Assembly: GCA_032768795.1 (NCBI GenBank)
Contig: CP136490.1
Coordinates: 2,852,001 to 2,916,000, forward strand
Source: Tremella fuciformis
Taxonomy: Eukaryota; Basidiomycota; Tremellomycetes; Tremellales; Tremellaceae
DNA length: 64,000 bases
Direction: 5' to 3'
The translations under genes were made by a program, and so were the position numbers. Within the stretch, counting starts at the first letter, position 1. The number at the start of each line of letters is the position of its first letter. Shown here in pieces: positions 1 to 9,312 of the stretch. Under the pieces are notes generated by a model that was given only the letters and a program-made list of their open reading frames with translations, ran no database searches and was not told the origin of the DNA.

Positions 1-947
1 GTGGATCGAGTCGTACATTTCGACTCGTACCGGTGACACCGCGGATACCGGGTCTAATATCCTCGAAGCGCTCGAGGATGGCTCGTGGGGCGTCCTGATG
101 GGGTCGGAGCGTTGTGCAGCCTGTGTGTCCCATAATCGCCCTCCCATGTCGGGCTACTCGGGTCTACTCTGCGTCTGCCCGGTTGTGGAGGTCGATGGTA
201 GGCGGTATGTGGCGCAAAAGTATGTTTTCGACTTACCGTACTCGATTTTCGCTGACGTATAGGTGTCTCGGGTGTATGATTAAGTCGAAGCACTGCACCC
301 TTTCGCCCAACACCGCTCTGGGGCCCCGAGCTCAACTCGTTCTCCCCGAGCTCAACTCGTTCTCCCCGCCGACAAGGTCGTTCGTCGCAAGGGCGTGATT
401 GCAGGGATTCACCGCCAAGCGGCAGCTCTACTTGCAGACGCGAAACCCGGTCTAGCTCGTAATGCTATCTTGGAGATCTATAGAATCAATTACTCCGAGT
501 ATCAGGTAAGTGTAGTCGGATTTCGCCTTGGTCTTGTCGAGATCTGACTTGCAGCATTTGAACCGGACTGCATTCCGCGGCGAGTCTCAAGTCACTCTGC
601 TAGACTCGGGTGATCCTCCGTTGGTGTCCACGCTCGACTGGAGCTCTTTGGACGACGCGATGGCCGAAGGCGCTGAGGAGGGGGTTGCGGGTCCCTCGGT
701 GGTCGGTGGGGGTGGTTTGAAGCGGCTATTGGAGGACTCGCCCGCGCCCTCCATTCACTCGTCTCCCGACCGGCACCATTCGGTTACTCGACTTCTGTCT
801 ACCCGAGCTGAGTCCCTCGAGTCGGAATCCGACATCCCGCACCGCGCGACCCGACTGCAGACCAAGGAGAAGGCTGCCGGTGAGACGAAGGCGCCACAGC
901 GCACCGCGCTTGGCGCCCTCAAGACGAAGCGCGGCCGCCGCAAGTGA
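1..947 (+). pseudogene. 3' part of a spliced unknown gene with CxxC motifs, frame broken by a 20-bp duplication
   Basis: The reading frame is open from base 2 and cut by the window start. Three exons fit: 2-204, intron 205-262 (GTATGT donor, CTGAC branch, TATAG acceptor), 263-505, intron 506-554 (GTAAGT, CTGAC, TGCAG), then 555 to a TGA at 945-947. The first part holds RCAAC and, just after the first junction, RCLGC...KHC, a spaced-cysteine pattern that could bind zinc. The C-terminus is Ser/Pro-rich and ends in a basic tail (KTKRGRRK). Exon 2 is out of frame with itself. A perfect 20-bp tandem duplication at 328-367 shifts the frame, and the frame is continuous only if one copy is discounted. 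I do not recognise the family. It may belong to another mobile element, since base use resembles the neighbouring G0. Its stop lies about 30 bp from the convergent G0 pol stop. Confidence 0.5.
328..367. repeat. Perfect 20-bp tandem duplication
   Basis: GAGCTCAACTCGTTCTCCCC occurs twice head to tail (328-347 and 348-367). Twenty is not a multiple of three, so the duplication changes the reading frame of the overlapping exon. Confidence 0.9.
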
Positions 948-979
948 TTGTAGTCCAGGTTGTATTTTATGCAGAGACC

Positions 980-1949
980 TCATGCCGACTCCGTTCTCCA
1001 GCGCGGGGCGCGTCTTGTCCGTTTCGCATTGGATACTAGGGATTCGACTTGGCTGTTCTCGATGTCCTTCATCCACGACTCGAACCGCGGGTCTCCCTTT
1101 AGAGAGTCTGTTGGTTGCCAGGTCGGTTGCTGGTACCCCTTCCATTTCACAAGGACTTGGTCCTCGAGTTGCCTCGCCTTACCCCGGGATCGTCGAGCTC
1201 GTTTAAGTACCCTTTCGACTTCGTAAAGCTCCTCTTCGCTAGTGTGTAGGGCTGGTGGCGGAGCGACCAGTGCGGGTTGCGCTTCGACTCGAGCCCCTCG
1301 AACGTGCGACAACAGCTCTACGTTGAAGACTGGGTGAACTCGATTGGCGATCAATTCCGGAGGCAGGTCCAGTTTATATGCGTTCTCGTTTATCCGTTCT
1401 AGTATGGAGTACGGCCCTACGTGGCGGTGGTCGAATTTCCTAGTCGGACGGAGCGTGCGCAAGTTCTTGCCATTTAGCCAGACTTTGTCCCCTACTTGAA
1501 AGTCCGGTGCACATCGACGCTTATCATATTGCTTCTTCCACCCTTCTTGGGCTTTGAGCAAGTTCCCTCGTATTCGATGATGCAGCTGTTCTAGCTGCTG
1601 AACCCGGTCGGCGGCTGCTGGAACTTGCAGGTCGGACAGGTCGGACAGGTCTCCTGGCGGATCGACTAGGGTCGTACGATATGCTCTCCCGGTGTAGGCC
1701 TCTAGGGGACTCATACCCAGCGAGGCGTGGTGCGTGCTATTGTAGCAGAACTCCGCGTGCGGCAGTAAGGGCACCCAATTGTCCTGTTCGAGGTTCACAT
1801 AGTTGCGTAGGTACTGTTCCAGCCACTGATTCGTTCTCTCGGTTTGTCCGTCTGTTTGTGGGTGGTATGCTGTCGAGTAGCGCAGGTTGGTTCCTAGGCC
1901 TTGGCAGAAGGCTTTCCAGAATTTGGACACGAACAGACTCCCACGATCC
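980..1949 (-). pseudogene. G0 pol, C-terminal part: integrase core end, GPY/F and chromodomain
   Basis: The open frame runs from the copia A junction to a stop at 980. It begins inside the integrase core, just after the SD of the second catalytic Asp motif (DRGSLF). It contains the third catalytic region (HPQTDGQTERTN), the GPY/F-like module (HVGPYSILE) and a chromodomain (VLVKWKGYQQPTW) in which the usual Glu after Trp is Gln. Chromodomains target chromovirus integration to heterochromatin. The last five bases, 1945-1949 (GATCC), are the target duplication of copia A. This stretch itself has no stops. Confidence 0.92.
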
Positions 1950-2267
1950 CGACGGAAATAGGTGGTACGCTCACATGAGCTTGACTCATCTTCGAGTAAC
2001 CTCGTCGAGGCTACTCGATCCTCGACGAGGTTGTGCCTCGACGAGGTTCACCCTCGACGAGGCAGAGAAGCTGCCACCAACGATAACTCCGCTTATAACG
2101 CCGACACCCTCGACGACCTTGTAGAATGCCGCCGCCTGTTGCCCTCCTCATCACTCATAGCAAGTGCTGAGCGGGCAACAGGTAAGTCCGAATGCATCAC
2201 TCATAGCAAGTGCTGAGCGGGCAACAGGTGACCGGAATCCCATTGCCTCAGAGCTAAGATTCCGTCG
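1950..2267 (+). repeat. 5' LTR of copia A (318 bp)
   Basis: It repeats at 6686-7003. Its ends are CGACGGAA and TTCCGTCG, an 8-bp perfect inverted repeat instead of TG...CA. Inside are four copies of the palindrome-like CCTCGWCGAGG (about 1999-2064), then a direct repeat of about 46 bp containing GCAAGTGCTGAGCGGGCAAC twice (about 2150-2228). One inverted CCTGTTGCCC lies upstream of that repeat. Confidence 0.95.
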
Positions 2268-2280
2268 TGGTAACGTCTCC
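2268..2280 (+). other. Primer-binding site of copia A
   Basis: TGGTAACGTCTCC follows the 5' LTR with no spacer, as expected for a tRNA-primed Ty1/copia PBS. The same sequence follows the LTR of element C. The cognate tRNA cannot be assigned without the host tRNA set. Confidence 0.7.
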
Positions 2281-2364
2281 TTCGACAAGTCGCGGTAGAT
2301 AGAACGCGTCAACAAACTCGTCGACCTTGCCTACGCACCGCCAGCCTCGAAGTGGTCCTCCGTC

Positions 2365-5300
2365 ATGCCATCTGTGCATACGGTGAAAGAAGAGCGTAAG
2401 CTCAACGGGCGCGACAACTACGCCCAGTGGGTGCGCGAGATTCGAGTCGTCCTCGGATCCGCCGGCCTCGTCCCACACATCACCAAAGACGCGTCAGCGA
2501 TCCGAGCACTCGTCGAGGCTCGATATCCAGTGTCAAGTCCGGCCACAGCAGCCGAGACATCAAAGAGAGCAGTTGCTCTATACGAGCATGAGAAGGAGCA
2601 GTCCACCGCCCTCTCCACTCTCTACGGCAGTCTGACAGAGACTGTCCAAAATAAGCTTCCCTCGAGCCTGATCGACTTCGAGAATCCTCAACCGAAGGGG
2701 CTTTACGATCATCTGGTCACCACATATGGGGCCGATAACGGATCTCGCCTAGCCGAATTATGGTCATCGATATTTGGCGAGACCATCCCAGAGAATGAGG
2801 ACCCCGAACCTCATCTCACTGCTATCCGGTCACAGTTGGCCGAAATCACCTCCTCCGCCATCACTTCCAAGCTCACCCTTGAGCAATTCGCCAACCAGAT
2901 CGGCGCATACGCCGCCATCCGTCGCCTACCGTCCTCATACGGCCTCCTCGCATCGACCTTCTACTCAGGGACCTCGTCGAACAAGATCCATCTCGACGAG
3001 GTTATCGATAGGGTTGCCGATGAACACCGCCGACGTCAACAAAAGGGCGAGAGCGTAAACGAGATGGGGATGCTCAGCAAATCTCTACCAAAACCGGCAG
3101 GCAAGAGATGCATCCACCATCCGGATCAGGGGAGGCACTCCACAGATGAGTGCTGGAAAGTGATTGGAGTGCCGAAGCACATCCAGGAGCAGAGGTCGGC
3201 AAAGGAAGCAGACAGGAGGAAGAAGCAAGGAGGACAAGCGGGGAAGGGAATGAAGGCGAGAGAGCAGAGCGAGTCAGGAGACGACTCATTAAGTGAGGCC
3301 AAGAGAGGCTCGTCGAGGGAGATAAAGGAGGAAGGCTATTATGCGACAGAGATCGCACTGCACGCCCACGATAACCTTCCCTCCACTTCCATCATCATCG
3401 ACAGCGGTGCTACAAGTCCGTTTATCAAGGACAAACACCTCCTCTCCCACCTCACCAAGCTCGACAAGCCCATCAAAATCCAGATCGGAGATGGGTCAAT
3501 TGTCGAGGCTACACACTCCGGCCGCCTGACATTCGAGAACGTATGGTACAAGAACGCCCTCTATGTCCCCTCATTCACGCACAACCTCCTCTCCACACAG
3601 CGCCTCGGTCCATACGCAGGGACCCATTGGCGCTTCTCAAGTGACTCGGCTACATTGGTCGAGAAAGGAAAGGTCATCCTCCGGGGCAAGAAGCTCGGCA
3701 ACCTATGGGTTGTAGACGACACACCGGTACGCACCACCTCGCGCATTCACCGAGCACTTCAGGCAAGAGAAAACACTGAAGCCGAAGACAACCGCCTCCT
3801 CACCTGGCACAAGCGCCTAGGTCACTCGAACATGAGGAAGGTCTGGGAGCTCGGGAAAGAGGGGAAGCTAGGCGCAAAGTGGACGGGATTGTTTCGGAGA
3901 GTCGAATGCATGGATTGCCTGAAAGGAAAGGCAACGCGCTCGGCATCTCTACCTAACCCGCGTCGAGCCGGCAAACCCCTCGTCGAGGTATCAGTCGATC
4001 TATGGGGACCAGCGACCGTCCAGTCGAGAGAAGGCTTCCAATACTTCCTCACCTGCTACGACGACCATAGCAAATTTGTGCAAGCTATACCAATCAAGAA
4101 GAAGTCGGATGCAGCCGAAGCACTACAAGACTACATCAAGTTGGCAGAGAATCAGCTTGATCGAACGGTCAAGACCATCCGCTCAGACCAAGGAGGCGAG
4201 TTCACGAGCAAGGAATTCAGCCACTGGTGTAAAAGCAAGGGAATTGAGCATACCCTCACGCCGACCGACGCACACAATCAAAACAGTCGAGTCGAGCGCG
4301 TCCATCTCACCATCCTCAATGACATCCGCACATGTCTCGCGGACTCGAACCTGTCAAGTCAATTCTGGGTCGACGCATTACGATATGTAGTCTTCACCAG
4401 AAACAGGCTACCAGACTCCCAAGGAAAAATCCCTGTCGCTCTCTTTCGACCACATCACGACATTGACATACGATATGAAGGAATGCAGCCATTTGGCCAA
4501 CACTGCATCTATCGAGTTGTGAGCCCCGCATCAAAGCTCGACGAGCGGGGTCAATGCGGTCGACTGCTGGGATACACAGAAGGGAGCTGGGGCTACAAGG
4601 TGTTGACCCAAACCAACAGGGTCATCGCAAGTCGAGACGTTACATTCATCACGGGCAAGAAGACAACGCCACGTTCAGATGAACCGCGACGGATTCTGGA
4701 GCCGCCTCAACCTGAACCTCGACAAGCATCGACGAGCCTCGACGAGGATGACGATACATCAATCGAGCTGAACGAGATAGTCGAGGCAGGGGAGGCACCA
4801 GAAGAAGAGGAACAAAGGGAAGAGATGGACGACATACCTCCCCAAGCCGTGCCAAGGCAAGGGAGAGGCTGGGCCAACGAATACATTCGAGAGGATGCAC
4901 CGAGCCCAGAACCGAACCCCGACGACGGACCAGAGGATCCAGATCGTCGGCTAAACCAGCCCATAGAGGCCGATGCAGATGAACCAAGACGATCCGGGAG
5001 ACTAGCAGGTCAAGAGCCCAGTCATCACCCTCTGCACGACATCGACATGGACTATAACCGAGTAGCCATCGAGCACGCGTTATCAGCCCAGTCACTCACC
5101 AACCCTCAGTCATACACCGAAGCTCGTCGAGCTGCAGACTGGGAGGAGTGGAACAGGGCCATGGACGAGGAGATGACAAAGATGGAGAAATACGGAGTGT
5201 GGGAGAAAGTCCCCAGAGAGAACCACCGCACCCTTACAGGCAAATGGGTCTTCACCCGCAAAATCGACGGGGACACGGGCAAAGCAAGCCAATACAAGGC

Positions 5301-6666
5301 TAGATTCGTCGTGAGAGGGTTCCAACAAGTCTCAGGACAGGATTTCGACGAACTCTTTGCATCGGTCACCCACAAGTCTTCATTCCGCCTATTCCTCACC
5401 ATCGTTAACTACCTCGACTGGGAATGCGACCAAATCGACATCATCGGCGCATTCCTCAAGGCCAATATCGACAAGGACATCTTCATCGAGCCACCAGAAG
5501 GTAGCGACATCGCTGCCGATCACGTCCTGCACCTCCGGAAGTCATTATACGGTCTCCGACAATCACCGCACTTGTTCAACAAGCGCCTCGACGAGTTCCT
5601 ACGGGAGCTAGGCTTCAAACCGACCCTAGCGGACCCATGCATCTACTCGCTGCGACAAGGACACAAGCGGTGCATGATCTCAGTCCATGTTGACGACATG
5701 CTCATAGCCGGCAACGATCGATCAACAATCGACGAGATCAAGCGGAGGATCGACAAGGAACTTGAGTGCAAGGATCAAGGACCGGTCTCATACTTCCTCG
5801 GTATCAACATCTACCGAGACAGGCCAAACAAGAAGATGTACCTATCACAAGAGCACTACATCGAGGCAGTTCTTCAACGCTTCGGTGAAACCGGGAAAGC
5901 CTGCAAGACAATCTTGCCAGACGCAAAGCTCGTCGAGGCTACGCCAAAGGAGGTCGAGGAGGCTCGAGACAAACCGTTTCCTGCACTCGCCGGGTCAATC
6001 CTCTATATCGCCACTATCACCCGACCCGACATCGCCTACGCAGCCTCACTGCTGTGTCGCTTCATAAGCAAATGGTCACTCGCGCATTGGAGGGCCGCAA
6101 AGCACCTACTGAGGTATCTTCGAGGAACCTCGGATCTTGCTCTCACCTTCGATGCTCATGGAGGGAGACGAGCACTGTTGGGATGGGCGGACGCAGACTG
6201 GGGTGGATGTCTCGATACACGCCGATCAACAACTGGCTATATCTTCAACACCTACGGAGGCATCGTATCATGGAAAAGCAGGCGACAACCGACAGTCGCA
6301 CTGTCGACGACACAGGCAGAGCTCCTTGCATCGACAGAAGCGGGCAAAGAGGCAATATGGCTCAGGCAACTATTGAACGACCTCGACCTAGGCATAGATG
6401 GAGCAGTGCCCATCTACAACGACAACAATGGGGCCATTCAACTGGCCAAACATCAACACGGGTTCAAGTTGAACAAAGCATTCGACATGCGAGCCCAATG
6501 GATACGAGAGCATCAAGCTGGTGGTCTGCTTGAGCTCAAATACACACCAACGGACAGCAATCGAGCCGACATCCTGACCAAGACCCTTTCGGCCGAGAAG
6601 ACAAGACAGCTCCGGCAGTTACTGGGATTGGAAAGACAAGGAGAAGGAGGGCAGATGAGTCAATAG
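2365..6666 (+). CDS. Copia A Gag-Pol polyprotein (1433 aa)
   Basis: A single ORF starts at ATG 2365. Order: UBN2-type Gag with a short His/Cys motif (CIHHPDQGRHSTDEC, about residue 250); aspartic protease (DSGAT, about 345); integrase zinc motif (HKRLGH...CMDC, about 480) and core (SVDLWG, RSDQGGEF, SRVERV, about 540-660); reverse transcriptase with HVDDML (about 1109); RNase H (ADADWGG, about 1275; STTQAE). This protease-integrase-RT-RNase H order defines Ty1/copia. Gag and Pol share one frame, so no frameshift is needed and protein ratios would have to be set by other means. No internal stops are present, so the element may be active. Confidence 0.97.
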   Translation: MPSVHTVKEERKLNGRDNYAQWVREIRVVLGSAGLVPHITKDASAIRALVEARYPVSSPATAAETSKRAVALYEHEKEQSTALSTLYGSLTETVQNKLPSSLIDFENPQPKGLYDHLVTTYGADNGSRLAELWSSIFGETIPENEDPEPHLTAIRSQLAEITSSAITSKLTLEQFANQIGAYAAIRRLPSSYGLLASTFYSGTSSNKIHLDEVIDRVADEHRRRQQKGESVNEMGMLSKSLPKPAGKRCIHHPDQGRHSTDECWKVIGVPKHIQEQRSAKEADRRKKQGGQAGKGMKAREQSESGDDSLSEAKRGSSREIKEEGYYATEIALHAHDNLPSTSIIIDSGATSPFIKDKHLLSHLTKLDKPIKIQIGDGSIVEATHSGRLTFENVWYKNALYVPSFTHNLLSTQRLGPYAGTHWRFSSDSATLVEKGKVILRGKKLGNLWVVDDTPVRTTSRIHRALQARENTEAEDNRLLTWHKRLGHSNMRKVWELGKEGKLGAKWTGLFRRVECMDCLKGKATRSASLPNPRRAGKPLVEVSVDLWGPATVQSREGFQYFLTCYDDHSKFVQAIPIKKKSDAAEALQDYIKLAENQLDRTVKTIRSDQGGEFTSKEFSHWCKSKGIEHTLTPTDAHNQNSRVERVHLTILNDIRTCLADSNLSSQFWVDALRYVVFTRNRLPDSQGKIPVALFRPHHDIDIRYEGMQPFGQHCIYRVVSPASKLDERGQCGRLLGYTEGSWGYKVLTQTNRVIASRDVTFITGKKTTPRSDEPRRILEPPQPEPRQASTSLDEDDDTSIELNEIVEAGEAPEEEEQREEMDDIPPQAVPRQGRGWANEYIREDAPSPEPNPDDGPEDPDRRLNQPIEADADEPRRSGRLAGQEPSHHPLHDIDMDYNRVAIEHALSAQSLTNPQSYTEARRAADWEEWNRAMDEEMTKMEKYGVWEKVPRENHRTLTGKWVFTRKIDGDTGKASQYKARFVVRGFQQVSGQDFDELFASVTHKSSFRLFLTIVNYLDWECDQIDIIGAFLKANIDKDIFIEPPEGSDIAADHVLHLRKSLYGLRQSPHLFNKRLDEFLRELGFKPTLADPCIYSLRQGHKRCMISVHVDDMLIAGNDRSTIDEIKRRIDKELECKDQGPVSYFLGINIYRDRPNKKMYLSQEHYIEAVLQRFGETGKACKTILPDAKLVEATPKEVEEARDKPFPALAGSILYIATITRPDIAYAASLLCRFISKWSLAHWRAAKHLLRYLRGTSDLALTFDAHGGRRALLGWADADWGGCLDTRRSTTGYIFNTYGGIVSWKSRRQPTVALSTTQAELLASTEAGKEAIWLRQLLNDLDLGIDGAVPIYNDNNGAIQLAKHQHGFKLNKAFDMRAQWIREHQAGGLLELKYTPTDSNRADILTKTLSAEKTRQLRQLLGLERQGEGGQMSQ

Positions 6667-6685
6667 ACATGCTCGCGAGGGGAGG

Positions 6686-7003
6686 CGACGGAAATAGGTG
6701 GTACGCTCACATGAGCTTGACTCATCTTCGAGTAACCTCGTCGAGGCTACTCGATCCTCGACGAGGTTGTGCCTCGACGAGGTTCACCCTCGACGAGGCA
6801 GAGAAGCTGCCACCAACGATAACTCCGCTTATAACGCCGACACCCTCGACGACCTTGTAGAATGCCGCCGCCTGTTGCCCTCCTCATCACTCATAGCAAG
6901 TGCTGAGCGGGCAACAGGTAAGTCCGAATGCATCACTCATAGCAAGTGCTGAGCGGGCAACAGGTGACCGGAATCCCATTGCCTCAGAGCTAAGATTCCG
7001 TCG
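6686..7003 (+). repeat. 3' LTR of copia A (318 bp)
   Basis: It is the same length as the 5' LTR with no difference seen by eye. It is preceded by the purine tract at 6677-6685 and followed by the GATCC target duplication. Apparent LTR identity implies recent insertion. Confidence 0.95.
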
Positions 7004-7526
7004 GATCCGACACTATGCTGTCGGGTATGCCAAAACGAGTATATACTCTATCCGTGAAGATTTCGGACATTCCTTTAGCGGTGATCGACTTGTGACAGGG
7101 CGCGAATACTGCCATCTTCGAGAAGCGATCCACGACAACCATGATGGAGTCGTAGGTATTCGAGATGGGCAGGTCGACTATGAAGTCCACAGACAGGTCT
7201 GCCCATGGTCGTAGTGGCGGTTCGAGCGGTCAAAGGAGGCCGTACGGTTTCTGTCTCGAGGGCTTGTTTCTCTGGCACTGCTCGCATTCCGCCGCAGATT
7301 TCTCTACATCCGTCTTGATGTTCGGCCACCACCAGTGTTGCCTAATTGCCTGGTAAGTCTTTCGGGGTCCAGGGTGGCCGGCAGAGACTATATCATGATG
7401 TGCCTCGATGACCTCTGTTCGAGACTTCGAGGGACAGTAGTATGCTTTCGAGTGTCTATAGTATCCGTGCGTGTCTTGGGTTACTTTCCCGTCCGCGATC
7501 AATGATCCTAGCTTGTCGTCACCCCC
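7004..7526 (-). pseudogene. G0 pol fragment: integrase zinc motif and start of core
   Basis: On the minus strand this encodes the integrase H2C2 zinc motif (HHDIVSAGHPG...CEQCQRNK) and the first catalytic Asp region (SVDFIVDLP...VVVDRFSK), ending in IVSD at the copia A junction. A TGA stop at 7230-7232 lies in frame between the zinc motif and the core where related proteins continue. It is read as an Arg CGA changed to TGA. The first five and last five bases are target duplications of copia A (GATCC) and Ty3 B (CCCCC). Confidence 0.9.
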
Positions 7527-8088
7527 TGTCATGACCGACCTCATCTCAAACACAAGTCACCGCTTTTTACGCCATTCGCCTACAAAACACAGTACTTTTT
7601 CCACCGAACTGCTCAAACATTACCTCTTCTGGTACATCGCCGATTTAAGTCAGTACTTTTGTCGGTGATCTTCCCTGAAGTCAATACTTTTATCGGTGAT
7701 CTTTCCTGAAGTCAGTACTTTTTCCGGTGATCCTACTCGGCGGCCTTCAGCCACCTTTCCACTCCCAGTAATTATAGACAGATCTGCAGCGAGGAGAATC
7801 GCTTGCACTCGAGAAATATCGGCAGTAGGAAAACTTTTCTCATGGAATGGGTGGCAAAATGGGTGGCAAATCCCTTCGGCGTACATAGCCCTCTTGTCTA
7901 TATAAGGAGGCCACTTTCCGGCCAAGATAGTTTCTTCAGCAATGGATCTCTTGTGTCCCGTCACAAAAGTCACACAGCTGGTCTGAACCCAGCACTCTTG
8001 TCCTCGATCCCTCAGTCCCCTTGCTTTACGAGCCAGAGACTAGACCCCCTCGTGCCCTTTACCTTGGGCTTCCCCTTCGAGCGTGACA
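7527..8088 (+). repeat. 5' LTR of Ty3 B (562 bp) with promoter
   Basis: It repeats at 13154-13715. A 31-bp unit is present three times in tandem (from 7649, 7680 and 7711), each with GTCA(G/A)TACTTTT and CGGTGATC. A TATA box (TATATAAG, 7899-7906) lies about 35 nt before AGCAATGGAT (7938-7947). That is the expected RNA start, and it pairs with the PBS. Short ORFs inside the LTR are not genes. Confidence 0.93.
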
Positions 8089-8090
8089 GT

Positions 8091-8099
8091 ATCCATTGC
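8091..8099 (+). other. Self-priming PBS of Ty3 B
   Basis: ATCCATTGC begins two bases after the LTR end and is the exact reverse complement of GCAATGGAT at the inferred 5' end of the element RNA (7939-7947). This arrangement matches the Tf1/sushi class, where the RNA 5' end folds back to prime reverse transcription, rather than tRNA priming. Confidence 0.8.
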
Positions 8100-8261
8100 C
8101 AACCCCCCTAGTCCTTGCTCGTGATCCTTTACTTTGGTTCACCTTGTTCCCAGCTTGGCTTTACTTTGCCTTGCCTACCTCTAGCCTAAGCCATTTCGCT
8201 TTCATCCCTTCCTCAGATTCATCCTCAGAACTTAGCTGACTTACAGGTCACCTCTTGCACC

Positions 8262-9290
8262 ATGGAATCCGAGAACACGACCACTCAGCTCACTCCTGAG
8301 CAGGCTCTTCAAGCCCAACACGACATGATTCTTCAACTTCAAGCTCAAATCAATGCTCTTCAAGTCAACTCCGCTACCGGCAGGCCTGAGCATACCAAGG
8401 AACCAAAGATCTCTCATCCACCGCCTTTCAGTGGCCGTAAGGATCAGACTCTGGAATTCTTGGCTAAGTGCAATATGGTCTTTGCTGTTCAACCTCGCAC
8501 CTACTCTACGGACGTCACTCGCATCGCTTTTGCAACCAATCTACTTAAGGAGGAAGCCTATCGATGGGTCTTACCTTACCTTGGCATGGACGCAGATGAT
8601 CAACCAACCTGGCTCCATGTCTGGGACGACTTCCAAATTGAATTCAAGAAGTATTTTGGCGATGCCAACATGGCAGAAACATCCCGCTTCAAGCTCCGCA
8701 ACCTCCGACAAACCGGTTCAGCAAGTCTCTATGCCACAGAGTTCCAGCGCCACGCAGCATATGTCCACTGGAACAACGAGACCAAGAAGCAAAACTTCTT
8801 TGATGGACTCAAAGATGACGTCAAGGATCGACTTCTTGCTCCTGGCAAATTCAAGGGTTATGAAGCTTTGGTCACTGCAGCAATCGAGTACGATGACCTT
8901 CTCTACCAACGACGTCGCACCAACAACAATCCTCGACCATCAACACGCTTCACTCCCAGCGGCACTATGGCAACTCGTTTTACCCCTTCTATTCGGCCTA
9001 CCAACACCTTTGCACCTCGGACGACCACCTCGACTACTTTCACTCCAACTCCAATGGAGATCGATGCAACTCAAGCCAGAACCTTTGGACCGCTCACTCC
9101 AGCTGAGCGTGAACGACGCATCAAGGAAAACCTCTGCATGTACTGCGGCAAGCCTGGTCACAAGGCTAGGGAATGCCGTACTGGCCAGCGCAACCAGCAG
9201 CAGAAAGCCCAGGTCAGCGCCACTACGACTGCATCCAACAGTGTCATTGCCTCCGACAATAAGGCAAAAAACATGCAGCCCCAGGCCTAG
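8262..9290 (+). CDS. Ty3 B Gag (342 aa)
   Basis: The ATG at 8262 lies about 170 bp after the LTR. The N-terminal Gln-rich helix (residues 15-35) is followed by a retrotransposon Gag capsid-type domain (about 55-215, FLAKCNMVFAVQPRTY...FKKYFGD) and a C-terminal CCHC zinc knuckle (CMYCGKPGHKAREC, about 292-305). It would form the particle and bind RNA. It stops at TAG 9288-9290, 16 nt after a slippery heptamer that connects it to pol. Confidence 0.95.
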   Translation: MESENTTTQLTPEQALQAQHDMILQLQAQINALQVNSATGRPEHTKEPKISHPPPFSGRKDQTLEFLAKCNMVFAVQPRTYSTDVTRIAFATNLLKEEAYRWVLPYLGMDADDQPTWLHVWDDFQIEFKKYFGDANMAETSRFKLRNLRQTGSASLYATEFQRHAAYVHWNNETKKQNFFDGLKDDVKDRLLAPGKFKGYEALVTAAIEYDDLLYQRRRTNNNPRPSTRFTPSGTMATRFTPSIRPTNTFAPRTTTSTTFTPTPMEIDATQARTFGPLTPAERERRIKENLCMYCGKPGHKARECRTGQRNQQQKAQVSATTTASNSVIASDNKAKNMQPQA

Positions 9291-9312
9291 GCGTGTCCCC
9301 ACCTCTGGGGCT
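9266..9312 (+). promoter_or_regulatory. -1 programmed frameshift signal, gag-pol of Ty3 B
   Basis: In the gag frame the sequence reads gcA AAA AAC (9266-9272), a canonical X XXY YYZ slippery heptamer. Four bases later an 8-bp stem AGCCCCAG (9277-9284) / CTGGGGCT (9305-9312) can form around the gag stop. Moving back one base after AAC enters the pol frame, which is open from 9263 and has no ATG near its start. The same signal is conserved in element D. Confidence 0.85.

Larger units (their letters stand above)
1950..7003 (+). mobile_element. Ty1/copia element A, full length and intact
   Basis: This 5054-bp element is flanked by the 5-bp duplication GATCC (1945-1949 and 7004-7008), which interrupts the G0 integrase codons. 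It has two 318-bp LTRs that look identical, a PBS beginning TGG directly after the left LTR, one long ORF of 1433 residues, and a purine tract (GAGGGGAGG) directly before the right LTR. It is the sister of element C (14005-19040), which lies in the opposite orientation. Confidence 0.96.

Noticed and set aside
328..367. 20-bp tandem repeat as a transposon footprint or target duplication
   Set aside because: The copies are directly adjacent with no element between them, and 20 bp does not match the 5-bp duplications here. Replication slippage fits better.
1..980. 3' LTR of G0 at the left end
   Set aside because: No match to the 184-bp LTR at 28209-28392 could be found on either strand, and no purine tract follows the pol stop.
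1950..2267. Reading the copia LTR as TG...CA by shifting its limits
   Set aside because: Any shift breaks the exact 5-bp target duplications and the match between the two LTRs in both copies.
7650..7973. 107-codon ORF inside the Ty3 B LTR, repeated at 13277-13600
   Set aside because: It lies wholly within the LTR, is duplicated only because the LTR is, and crosses the promoter; not a gene.
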